From the NCBI GenBank assembly GCA_013397075.1, contig VWZS01000159.1, positions 620,001 to 684,000 on the forward strand: 64,000 nt of DNA, read 5' to 3'. Positions 24,158 to 35,260 of the stretch are shown here, one piece after another (positions within the stretch are counted from its first letter, which is position 1; each line of letters opens with the position of its first letter). The translations under genes and the position numbers were made by a program. This DNA is from Rhabdornis inornatus. Taxonomy: Eukaryota; Chordata; Aves; Passeriformes; Rhabdornithidae. The notes under the pieces are model-generated. The model searched no databases. It was not told where the DNA came from and saw only the letters and a program-made list of their open reading frames with translations.

Positions 24158-26786
24158 AGTTACCCACACACACCTGAGCAGGTGCCACAGTTGCCTTGTT
24201 GTCCCCCTGCTGCTGGTCAGGGCTCCTGCTCTCTGGCACTGTGCTGCACTTCCCAGCACCATCTCCATGCCAGCAAAGCTCTGCTGGACACACCGCCAGC
24301 CTCCTGAAATTAAATGGGAAAAGAAAACAGGTGTTTGCTTTGAAAGTAGTTGTAAGTCTGAAGAAGTTGCATGCACCTTCCTGGTTGCCTGTTTTGCTGG
24401 GGAAATACTCATGGGACAGCAAAGCCGCCTACACGATGCCAATCACGCCTGGGCAGCCAGACAGACTGCAGTGCTGCCAAAATCCAGCAGCAAAATAAAC
24501 AATGGTTTATCTCAAGGGTGCGCGTGGAGGACGAGAGGCAGCAGTCACATATCTCAGCAGGAAAAGTTCCGCATGGGTGTGAGGAACATGCTCCATAAGA
24601 GAGTGTTGTGCAAATTCCAGCTCTGGAGACTGCACTGTTGTGACTGGATAAGACTTGGGTGACCTGACGTAACACTGAAACTCTGCTTTAGTGGGAGGCT
24701 GGCATCCGTGTGGCCCTTTCCAACCCAAGTTGTTTTGTAGTTCATTGTGTGAATGCAAAGTCAATAGCAAGATGAGAGTGATCTGCATATTGTAATTGCA
24801 AGTGGCTGTAAGACTGATTAGGTTATTAAGATGTTATAACAACTTCAGAAGCAAAGTTAAAAAGTCATATTCTTTGGAAGTGGAAGGAAATGAATTAACA
24901 TTGTTCCTCTTTTTTTTTTTGTTTCCTTTTTTTCCCCCCATCTGGTAGTGAAAAGAGTTTGCCTTCTCACCCCAAGGTCAGACTCTGACCAGAAAAAACT
25001 TCTGTGAGCTATGTGGTTTAGTACCGTATTTAAATTTGCATTTTATCTCTTTCTGATTGCGCTGGTGGCCATGGGTCAGCCTCAGAATTTGCCTGAACTA
25101 AAAAGCGATTAGTAGGTTCAAAGACAGATATTGCTGATGTTAGAAATGTATATATACAAATGAAATCAGTGCTGTTATCAATGCTATTTCTCTGTTTTTC
25201 AATGTAACAAAATGAAAAAGAAGTAAAAGAGAGTTTTAACTTTCCCTTTTAGACACTTTTACTACTCATTTTTGCTTTTAAAGACCTTATCAGGGCTTAT
25301 TTTTTTTATTTAAGTGACTTCAATATTTTTCTTTGCTAACCCTTCCTGCGCTGTGTTCAAACCACGTACATTTTGGCTGTGCTGTTTTTAATATTATAGT
25401 GATCTTTTTTTTACTCCCCCAGGGTTTGCTTTTATCATGTTACAGCTCTTACCTGCATATAGCTTATGTGTGTACTTTGTGAGGGATGATGCTCTGGACT
25501 CGTGTATTTATTCATGTTTGGTTTATTGGCATTCTCCTTTGGACTGTTGCAATGCATATTTGCTATCAGCTGTGCCATCACCTCAAACTTACAAGCATGA
25601 CACTGTGTGCCAGCTGGTCCTGTTGGGTAGGGTGTCCAGGGAATGATTTGAAAAGGGAAAGATGTGCTGTTGGAATAAAGTATTATCTGGGTTTAGAGTC
25701 CTGTGGGGTTTGTGTGGTAGCAACAGGGTCAGGAAAGGGTGAGTGAGGGTGGCTCCTTGAGACAGAGGAAGGCAAAGAGAGGAGGAACTGCAGCAGCAAA
25801 GTGGCTGCAGAGCTGTCCCAGGCTGCTAGATCTCCTTCGGCTGTGAGCCCGGGAAGTCTGTCCTGCCTCGGGTCATGGCTGCAGTCACAAACAGTTTGGT
25901 TTGTAATGTCATCCACTGGACAGGTGTCCAGCTGCATATTTCTTCTTTAGGACGCATCCTAAAGCAAATGCATAAAAAATTTCAGGTAAAACAGCCATTG
26001 TGGAAGTTGTAGCAATGTTTCTGCAGTGCTTTACACTCTGATGGTGCTTGGGCAGCTCAGTGCCCCTGACAAAGCAAATTATATGCCAGGTTAATCTGAG
26101 TATATTTGGAACTAATTTACATAATGTTCTGGTAATTTTCCATTTCACTGACACTTTGCTATAGTGAAAAGCCATGCCAGATCTTTGTGCAACAGTTGGA
26201 CAGAGCTTTGGCCCTGGGTCCTTGATTTTTAGAATGGGACAAAGGTCCTAAAGAGTACAAAACTTCCACTTGGGTGATCGAATCGGTCTTCACAAAGTGC
26301 TGACACTGGTATCTCTACGGGAAGGTAGAGGAAACGGGTTAGAAACGAAACATACCATAAACGTGAGTATCACAATTTATCTTGCTTTAAATTTGTATTG
26401 GTAGATATTGTAATTGGGAGATGAATAATATAATAAAGCATTTGATAGTTTTCATTTTTAAATTAATTTTGAGTTAGCAAAAAAGTAACAAGTGGATGAA
26501 ACATTGCAAATTAAAATTAGAGAATTCTTCAGTTGTGTTCTGTGCTTTTGCTCTGTTTGCATTTTTTTTGTGGTAAATGTATACGATAATAAAAGTTTTC
26601 CTAAGAAAATGATGTACAGAAGATTCAATTATTCCAGTTACTTAATGGGACTTAGATTCCAGCTCTACAGTTCCCTTGTGTGATACATTATTTTGTCGGT
26701 AGGCGTTTTTTGATGTTTTTACTGTTTCAACAGGTTTCTAATACGAGAAATTTTGGGAAACCTTTTGGAAGAAAACTTCTGTCGCA
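24158..26786. other. Intergenic region upstream of the claudin
   Basis: No coding exon was recognised. At about 24,690-24,745 a short phrase (gtggccctttccaacccaag) looks like a decayed CR1 tail. The last few hundred bases lie just upstream of claudin exon 1a and should include its promoter; no CpG island is seen there, which suggests a tissue-restricted promoter. Confidence 0.45.
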
Positions 26787-27006
26787 ATGGCATCATCGTG
26801 TCTACAGATTTGTGCATTGCTGCTGGCTTTATCAGGATTCACCACATTACTTGTTACTACCGTGTCCAGCAGATGGAAAGTTTTGGACACTAAGACAGAG
26901 CTGGTTACTGCAGACTGGGTTTCTGAAGGTCTTTGGATGGACTGTGCAGCAACTGCTGTTGGATCAAAGCAGTGCAAGATATTCCTCTACATGCTGAGTT
27001 CAGACC
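26787..27006 (+). CDS. Claudin alternative first exon 1a (CLDN10a-like)
   Basis: The ATG at 26,787 opens a 73-codon frame plus one base, ended by a strong donor GTAAGT at 27,007. The residues form the first membrane helix (about 7-27) and the first extracellular loop of a claudin: W30, G48-L49-W50, C53 and C63 give the W-GLW-C-C signature. The segments ALLLALSGF, SRWKV and GLWMDCA align with human CLDN10a exon 1a (GLWMNCA). The exon ends in phase 1, the same as exon 1b, and no other downstream exons lie between them. Joined to the shared exons 2-5 it would give a 225-residue claudin. A separate degenerate claudin gene is the alternative, but the intact frame and donor argue against that. Confidence 0.8.
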
Positions 27007-30000
27007 GTAAGTGGTCATGGCAGATTTTTATAAAATCCAAGGATGGGGTTTTATTCCTTCTTTCTGGACAGCATGTTAGCAGGTTGGGGGGCACAGAGTG
27101 CAGTTGTCCCAGAGGGTCAAATCCTCTAGTGGTTGCAGAGAGGTTAAAGGGCCTCAATGAAACTGGTGTTTTACCTTGCAGTTCAGCTCAGTCACTGCTG
27201 TGGCTTTGCTGCCCTCTCTGGTGTGCTGACATAGAGGTATGGGTGATACATAGTAAATCTGACAATTTTTCTTTTAAATAGTTTTGGAAGAGATAGAATA
27301 TTTTCACTCAACCTAGTTCTTCAATACAAGATCTTAGTTCCATGAGCACTGATGTTTGTTTGTGCTTTGGTGTGAGACAGGAATTATTAGATATTCCAGA
27401 ACTGGTTTGATACTTTGTGCTAAACCTGTGTACCTGGGTATAATTTCTGGAATTTCTCAGAGGTGGCAAGCTTACACTAAAATACATCTGTTCAATGGAT
27501 GCTTCTGTGTTTTCTAGGGTTGACCATGCTAGCTGGGTAGTTTATCTGCAGATAGAAAGAGAAGAAATGTCTCAGTAGGGGCTGGAAAGTATTTGTTTGA
27601 ATTGTTCTGGATTTTAAAAATATCTTTCTGTAAACACTATGTTTATAGTAAAGGTCTGGGAAAGACTGGCATCGAAGTTCTTTCCTCAGTGAACTGAGTG
27701 TAGAAACAGTAATACTGTAGCCTTTGGAAATGGTATTTTGTTAAGCTTTCTGTCTTAAACAGAACCTTGCATTTATTCTTTTATAACTTTCAGTTTTGTT
27801 CACTTTTATGAGTGATGTTAATATAATTTCTTCAAGTCTTCCGTTCTTTATGGGTTCCTGATTGCTGTCATTGCTATTTGTCTGGACTCTTCCAGCAGAT
27901 GTATTCTGAATGTGCAGTGCTTAAACCTTAAAAATATCACGTGTCACAGACTATGAACCTTGTTTTTCTTGACACAGATGTGGATTTCCTTGGAGTCAGA
28001 GCTGCCTATCTGTAAGGCAGATATCTTAAGGGTGAGAGTTTAAATCTCAAGATTCAGCATATTCATGGTTCTTCCTCAGGGCCCTCACTTTGGTGGCCTC
28101 ATCTGCCTTCATAATGAGGATGCCAGTTAAAGAATAAGTATCAGCAGCCTGTAATGAGGTCAGAGTTTGTAGCCTCAAAAGGAGGCTAATCATATGCTTC
28201 TAAGGATTTTAAAAACATTGCTCATTGCATCAGAGGCAATATCAGGTTTTCACATTGTCCTGGTACCTGTTCAGCTCCTCTTCAGGGCCTCTTCTGTGTA
28301 GATACCAGGTTGCCTTAAGTTTCTGGAAATTAGAGTGATGAGATGGGGCTGACAGTGATGGCTTTCGGTTCAACTGACAAGGTTAGAGCAAGCCCAAAGG
28401 AAAGCTCCCAAGCTGTGCAAGGTGCTGATGTGAATCTGTCAACATCAACTTTTAAGCCCTGCTGTTGCAGAGCCTCTTGCAAAGCAGGAGTGGCTGTTAT
28501 TTCCATTGGTTCACAAGCCACAGTTTACAAAATTTAGTGAAGAATGGCCTCATGTTCTTCAACACATTGGAGAGTGATTTCCTGAAGGGAATTATTAAAA
28601 TGCCTGGTGCTGTATAGGAAAACTCATGCACTTCAGGTCTGCTTATTTTTTCCTGTTTATATGTGTGCTTTATGACTGCCTATTGAAATATATTTCTTAA
28701 CTAGGAAGAGATTTTTAAAATAATTTATTCTTCATTTTTTATTTCTATCCTTGGCAGCAGTATAATAGCTGGGGACACTTGATTCAAGGGCCTAACTATA
28801 TCACTTTTAAAAGTGCTGTCAGCAGAAGTGGTTGCTGAGATCACCAGCATAGCACCAGTGTATGGGTAAATTAGCTGGAAACTTTTGAAGGACTTTTAAT
28901 GAAATGCAAATATTCCAGAGTACTGGTACAGTGTGTTCGTTTTACTATGCCATCATTTTTCAAGTTGCAGTGACTAAGCAGAAGGAATGAATTCTGTAAC
29001 AATCACCTGAGATGGATTCTTACCACAAACTATCTGGTTTCCTTAAAAGATTGCAAGTTTAGAGCTGCACAGGATCGCACTGCTGAATCTGGTCTTGTTT
29101 AAATCCATGGTGATCCTCTTGACTGCCATGGGTGCCAAAATGTCATAGTGGCACTGTAATACCCTGTGGCAGCTGAACCTACCAACCAACAGCATCAGCT
29201 CGAAGTGACCAGTGAACTTTGATGAAAAACAACAAATACCTCTTAGGGACAAGTTATGGATCTCTCAAAGGCTAATCCTTCAGGTCGTGTTTACATAAAT
29301 GCTGTGGATCTGTTACCATGTTGCATCAGAGCAGAATTATTTTATGAAGAAACTCTGACTCCATTTCCGGGAGATAAGAGGAGGTTATCACTGCAAGAGA
29401 TGGTTAACCCCGTTTGGATCCACAAGTAGTTTAAAATATTAACATGAATGTGTAATGTGAATTGAGTCTACAACTGTCTATCCAAGAGCAGAAGCAACTA
29501 AACTGAGTTTAACATATGCTTTGCCTAGAATAGCTTTTTCTTAACCCTTAGGTATTCTAATAAACAGATACAATTTGCTGATACATATTATTTTTCTTAT
29601 AGCTGTTTTTCTTCATAATTTTATTCATTTTGAGGCAGGTCTGTCACACTAACTCCTTAATTTCCTCATATTTTAATATATTGTACAATTGTACAGTGTA
29701 AGTGGGACTGTTTTTAAGACTCAATGTGTTTAGCTATAGATCAATAGACAGTAAAATATTAATGGAAACTATTCATCCATAAACTTAACCTTCGTGAAAG
29801 AATCTGGCAGTATGGTTGTTGTGGATTACTTATGATCATAACTCCAAAAACTGTGCTAAATTTTCTAGCAGAAGTATAAAGCTTCTGTTCTCAAGCTGTT
29901 TTATGTTTAAATCCTCAAGAAAATATTACACAAAAGCTTTTTAATTTGACATCAATAATAAAATTACAAGCAATTTGTTGACTATCTAAGACAACTAAAA

Positions 30001-30364
30001 TCTAGTCAACTTCAGAAAAGAGATATAAATAAAATATTTGCCTATATTATCACTCTTAAAAAGTATTTTGTAGAAATACTGACTAAGCTTTCTAGGCTGA
30101 GAAAAAGAATAGGCTCATTTTTCACTTCCTATTAGAAAAAAAACTAATGTTGTCATTTTTTTTACACATTAATATCTTTATCATTAACTGCTCCTACTTC
30201 TTATTGTCATGCCCGGTAAGCGTTATCTATGGGGAAAGAGCAAAGAGCAAAGGTAGACTCATTTTGGAGTGAAACCCAGAGATAAAACAGCAAGGAGGCT
30301 TCTGAAAGGCTTCACTTGATTGTAATCTAATTATAAGGATATTTAACTGTTACTGCTCACAAGC
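27007..30364 (+). other. Claudin intron between alternative first exons
   Basis: About 3.4 kb of unique AT-rich DNA. I found no further claudin exon and no clear repeat. The promoter for exon 1b should lie at its right end; the 60 bases before the 1b ATG contain AT-rich stretches but no certain TATA box. No CpG island is present. Confidence 0.5.
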
Positions 30365-30581
30365 ATGACTGCTACGTTGGAAATTGTTGGCTTTCTTTTG
30401 TGCTTGGGTGGGTTGGCAGTTATTGGAGCTACTTTGCCAAATAATTACTGGAAAGTCTCCAGTTTACATGGTTCTGTGATCACAACATCTACGTTGTTTG
30501 AAAACCTCTGGAAGAGCTGTGCAGAAGACAGCACTGGAGTATCCAACTGCAGGGATTTTGACTCTATGCTTGCACTGCCTG
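30365..30581 (+). CDS. Claudin first exon 1b (CLDN15/CLDN10b-like)
   Basis: The ATG at 30,365 opens 72 codons plus one base before donor GTAGGT. It shows the first membrane helix (about 6-26), then NYWKVSSLHGSVITTSTLFE and NLWKSCAEDSTGVSNC. The claudin signature is W29, N47-L48-W49, C52 and C62. Acidic E46, D55 and D64 match the positions that line the cation pore of CLDN15. With exons 2-5 the isoform is 224 residues. Similarity is shared between CLDN15 (ITT.T.FENLW) and CLDN10b (DSTGVSNC), so the gene is best called CLDN10/15-like. Confidence 0.92.
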
Positions 30582-31606
30582 GTAGGTGACTTTGTACAGC
30601 CTTGTTTATATTGCTTAAAGACTAATTGGCAAAAGTAGTAAAGCTTTTGTTTTGGTAATCTGGTAATACTGGAAAATAACTGGCCAAGAAGGACTTTGTG
30701 GGCTGAAGTAATAAAAATCTCTCAAGCAGCAGAATGTGTCAAGCATGTTCAGAAAGGCTATAAAATAAGGCAAATGAAGTCGGTTGATCAAGTGTTTAAC
30801 AGGCATTTAAAGTGGGTTGTAATCTCTTCCCTAGCATCTCATGGGATGTCTTAGTAAGAGACATTTTAAAACTATTTATTTATTTGGAATTATTGTATAG
30901 ACCTTCTTTTGCAATACTTCGTAGCTAATGTACTGTAGCTGGAGTTTTTTCATGTAATAGGAAATACTGGGTTTAGCTGAGAAGTGGTAGTGGCTTTTTT
31001 GTGAGTTGAGACTGAAAATTGTAGATAATCCAAGAAATACATGATTATGTTTTATACATATTATAAGTTTAGAAGGAGCATATGCTATAAATTAATATAT
31101 GATTAGGCTTGTTAACTAATGCTAACTACTGTCAGGGCTTGTTAACTAAAGTCTATTTGGATGTGGTTTTAAATATCTAGAAATTTAAATCTGCTGGCCC
31201 CTGTCCTGTGTATCAGCCTTCATCATAATTGTGATTGTCCTCAAATGCCCAACTAGGCAATATTTTGTGGATAATAAGCATGTTTATAGATAGTAAAGCT
31301 ATTTTTTATTAACCTTGAATAATTCAATATGTAGATACTTATTTGGAATAAAAATGCCTTCCTTCTAGCTGAATCTGCCCTAGGAGGTGGCTAAACTAAA
31401 TAGGTAGGAGGATGCTCCTAATCTGAAGAATGTGTAACATAGGATTACTGGGAATGAGGTGTTAAATTCACTTTCCCCCTCAATCTGAAGTAAAGCCTTG
31501 TTGACCAGCTCTAACACTCGCAGAGCACTTCTCTGAAACTGTGTCCAGTATTTAGGGAATAATCTGTTCTTTTCATCTTTCAGTCTTCCCTAACAATTGC
31601 TTTTAG

Positions 31607-31638
31607 AGTGTGTGTCTGTGTGTGTGTGTTTGTGTGTG
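31607..31638. repeat. TG microsatellite
   Basis: An imperfect (TG)n tract with a few C or T substitutions, within the intron after claudin exon 1b. Confidence 0.8.
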
Positions 31639-31704
31639 AAGAGGAACATAACCCTATTTAAACATCTTAGCCTCAGTTAACAGCAGGATCATTCCATCTG
31701 ACAT

Positions 31705-31811
31705 TATCCTCTGCAGAGCATTAATGTCAGTGCACACCAGCACTGCTGGGTTAGTAGTTGGACTTGATGGTCTGAAAGATCTTTGCGAGCCTTAATGATT
31801 CTGTGATTTTA
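31705..31811 (+). mobile_element. CR1 LINE 3' terminus fragment
   Basis: A short piece containing tgctgggttagtagttggac, ttgatggtctgaaagatctt and a degenerate end ttaatgattctgtgatttta, matching the last 100 bases of CR1 and its terminal repeat. Confidence 0.85.
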
Positions 31812-33498
31812 TTTGGTTCTTGTAAAAACCACTCCAAGGGCTGGTTTGTAGCTTACTGCCACTGATTCCAGGAAGCATCTTGTCATTGATGTGTTTACAT
31901 GGGATGCTGCCTCTTGAGAGTATGTGCAGATCTGTGCCATGGGTCCACAGGAGATCAGCATCTGGAGAAAAAAAAGTGGTTTTGAAAGAACCTGGTGGGG
32001 GTCAGAAAAGAGCACCATGAGTATTAAAGCAAACAGATCAGAAGGCAAGCAACAGCAGGGCTCCTGAGAACTACGGATAACATCATGGAGTCAGCAGGAA
32101 GGAGAAAAGTGGGGCCAGAAAGTAAATGACTGGGACAGGCTGTGGAGTGAATTTGTGAAAATTAGGCTTGATCTGTTGAAGAGGAGATCAGTCCTGCAGC
32201 TGAGAAGATGGCAGTATAGTTGAGGGGTAAAGGCAGGGCGAAGGAGAAGGGAAAAACAGCTTGCAAGACTGTGAAGATAAAACATTTTTAGAAAGGAAAA
32301 CTGAAAAAGAAAAGTCAGAAGACACTGGATGGTAATAACAGTTGAAAGGACAGGTGGGCAAAGCAGGAAAGAGGAAGAAAATGGGTTTGGTAACAACAAG
32401 GGCTCAATAGACAGTGGGACCTCTGGGAAACATCCATAGCACTTGCAGATATGCACTTACCAAGGCAGACTAACATTTACCATGGTCAGTTTAGGTGTGT
32501 TTCAAATTTCTGTTTAGAAACTTAGCTGAAACTGCAGAGAGGATGCCAGGGACTGGAGGCAGGGCAAACAGAAAAAACAAAAGTGTCTTTGTTACCGCTC
32601 ATCGAAAGGACAATGAAGATTTTCCATGAAAGTTTCCTTATTGGCAACTGAGCTATGTGGGATACTACTGGGTTTTGCTTTATCTATGTGAAAAGTCAGA
32701 CTTGGTTCTTTTAAACCAATCTAATGTTTTTGATTTCACTAAACCATTAGTCTAAATGACAAATTTTTGAAGTGAGGAGCTTTTTAAATGCAATATTGCA
32801 TAAGACAGAAACCATGACTGGCTACTCCATATAGCCCTGTCTGCCTAGTCACAACTAAGTCAAACATTTGATATAACTACTTGCCAAAGCTTTGTAAACT
32901 CCTGCAAGGGCATGCTTGTGTGTCCTGGAAAGATATGGGGAGTCCCATTTAACACTGCACAAGTCCCCAAAAACTGAAATGTGAGTTGTTGGACCCCACT
33001 GGGTGATTGCTGTGGTGTAAGATCCCAAACCTGAAAGCAGCGTTGTTGAGTACTTACCTTAACAGTATCTTCTGCAGGCAAAAACCTTGAACTGTTAGTG
33101 GTATTTTGAGGGGTCTTTCCACTTTTACTACTGTCTTCACTTTTTTTCCACAAAAATTTTAAAATTAGTGCTTAACAAAGCATTAACTCCTCAAATGATT
33201 TTAGCCTTTAATTCTGTATATTTATCTCATTAGTGCTTATTGCTATCTTTGGTAACTCTTAATCTTGTAGGACCAGTACTCTTAAGCCACATTAGGATGA
33301 GTTGGAGTGTGAGTATCACTTTGCCTCCTGTCTCTGTGTGATTTTTGTTGTCTGGAGAGTTACAGCTCAGAACTAGAGAGCAGGTTATCGTGGAGGACGT
33401 GGGGGTGGTCAGAGAGCAGGAACTTGAATGCTGGCATCAACGATGTGAGCATCCAGTTGGAATTGGGTCTGACCCTTCTGACATGTGATTAAAATTGT

Positions 33499-33560
33499 AG
33501 AGTCATAGAATCATTTAGGTTGGAAGAGAACTTAAAGATAATCAAGTCAACAAAGTTAGC
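33499..33560 (-). mobile_element. CR1 LINE 3' terminus fragment
   Basis: The plus strand shows agtcatagaatcatttaggt, tggaagagaacttaaagata, then atcaagtcaa: the reverse complement of the last 60 bases of CR1. It stops where LTR-like sequence starts, so a retroviral insertion may have cut it, although no CR1 continuation was seen on the far side. Confidence 0.82.
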
Positions 33561-33563
33561 CGT

Positions 33564-34070
33564 TGTGACCCCGTAGCAGCGTGGAACTGCATGGTAGTTG
33601 CTGCTACCTCTCCTAGGGCGTCTTCTGAGAAAGCCGCTCGGATAGCTACAGTCACTGAATTCACAGTTGTACCACAGACAGGTCAGCGAAGAAAGACTGG
33701 AAGGTTCCAGAGTTCCAAGATAGAGTTCCAGCGAGGTTTATTGCAAAATAACGCTGAAGGAGTCCAGGGACAAAAGACCCAAATCACTGCAGTGTCCCAG
33801 GTTAAGTATGGGGTCAGGGGCCAATGGTCTGTGGGCACGGGGGCAGTCCAAGGGCAGGGCAAAGGGCATGACCTATAAGGAACTGAGCTAGATTAACACA
33901 GTGCTGCAGAGCACCCTGAGGGAAGCCTCTTTGTCTCACTTCAGATAGTGAGACCGTCTCGAAACCTGTGGTAGGCTTTTCCAGGGCATCAACCTAGAAG
34001 TTCCCCTGATAGGCTCAAGGGCCTCCACATGACCCTACCAGGTTGTGACTCTTGGCATGTTTATCTCACA
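33564..34070 (-). mobile_element. Probable solo LTR of an endogenous retrovirus
   Basis: On the minus strand the block starts TGTGAGATAAACATG and ends GGGGTCACA, giving TG...CA termini over about 507 bp. An AATAAA lies inside at 33,741-33,748, followed by about 180 bases that would form R and U5. A TATA-like CATACTTAA lies about 70 bases before the AATAAA. This spacing is typical of a retroviral U3-R-U5. No gag, pol or env sequence was seen next to it, so it would be a solo LTR left by recombination. I found no convincing target-site duplication, so the borders are approximate. Confidence 0.5.
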
Positions 34071-34889
34071 AGGTACCAAAATGCCATTTGACCTGGAGCC
34101 TGCCAAGTGCAGGGTGCCATTTTAAAGGAGCCCAAAGTCCCCATTTGACCTTCTTTCTTAGGCTGATTGATAATCTAGTCCTGGTTTTTGTGCAGTTGAT
34201 ACCTAGATGTGAAGACCAGGAGCTTAAAGGATGCAGAATTGCCAGCATACCAGATTCCCTAAGATGCCCACAGCAGCTGTAATGTCTCCCCAGGAGAATG
34301 TCTTAGGGAGGAGTGTGACAGCTCTCAGATGCATTCACCTCCTGTTTATTGCAGTGAGTTTGAAGTGCACTGCTAATTTGAGCACTATTCTTTCCTATCT
34401 TTCCCTGGAAGAAGCAAAGCTGGCACCTTTCTCCAGTTCCTCAGTAGTGCCAGAGCCTTGCACACCTTGACTATGACCTGCATTTCAGATGTGTCCTGTG
34501 CACTCAGCTGTACACGTGTCAGGAATTCAGAAAGGCTTGTGAGTAAGAGTTTCCTACTCCTGCAAATGACCATGTATATCACTAGGCATTTTCACAGGAA
34601 TGTAAGGGATGAGTGGCTTGCTGTAGTTTTTCAGGATTTACTAAAAACACAAGAGGACTTACTGAGCTTATAAAGTGTAGGCATAGTTCAACTCTCAAAT
34701 CTGTTTGACTTGAAGGCTAAACACACTAGGGTTTGGAGGCTTCTCTGAACCATATGACAGTTGGGCAAGATTCACTCATTACTGCACCTGTTAATTTTTG
34801 TCACTTCCTCTAATCACTTATTTTTTTCAGCACAAGATTAATGTAATTTCTGTATAGATCCTGATTTGTTTTCTGTTTTTCTGTCTTAG

Positions 34890-35054
34890 TTCACATTCAG
34901 GCATGCCGTGCCCTGATGATTACTTCCATCCTTTTGGGATTCTTAGCTGCAGTATTCTCACTGCTTGGTATGAAGTGCACAAACATTGGGTTGAGTGATG
35001 AAGATGGAAAAATGAAGTTTGCTGCCACAGGAGGATTTCTTTTTATTTTAGGAG
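34890..35054 (+). CDS. Claudin exon 2 (TM2-TM3)
   Basis: The exon follows TTTTTCTGTCTTAG and completes the codon left open by either first exon. It reads HIQACRALMITSILLGFLAA, then a second helix, GMKCTNIGLSDEDGKMKF and the start of the third helix, ending at GTAATA. IQACRALMI is the conserved start of TM2 in claudins and is nearly identical to CLDN15. Confidence 0.95.
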
Positions 35055-35178
35055 GTAATAAATGAAATGAGAGCACTATTGATATTTTGTAAATGAAATA
35101 AACTTGTTCTTGGTTTAAATCTGTTACAGCCATTTAAGGAATCACTCACCTGTGTGCTTTTTAAACTTTTTCTGGTAG

Positions 35179-35260
35179 GTCTCTGCTCCATGGTGGCTAT
35201 TTCTTGGTATGCTGCAATGGTTACTGCTCAGTTTTTTAACCAACACTACGCTGGAACCAA
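35179..35260 (+). CDS. Claudin exon 3 (TM3-ECL2)
   Basis: An 82-base exon between TCTGGTAG and GTAAGT. It reads LCSMVAISWYAAMVTAQFFN and QHYAGT, the end of TM3 and the second extracellular loop. MVAISWYA and the following FF.. Y.GTKYELG pattern are typical of CLDN15. Confidence 0.95.

Noticed and set aside
33591..33878. Plus-strand 95-codon frame
   Set aside because: It lies antisense inside the probable LTR and has no recognisable domain.
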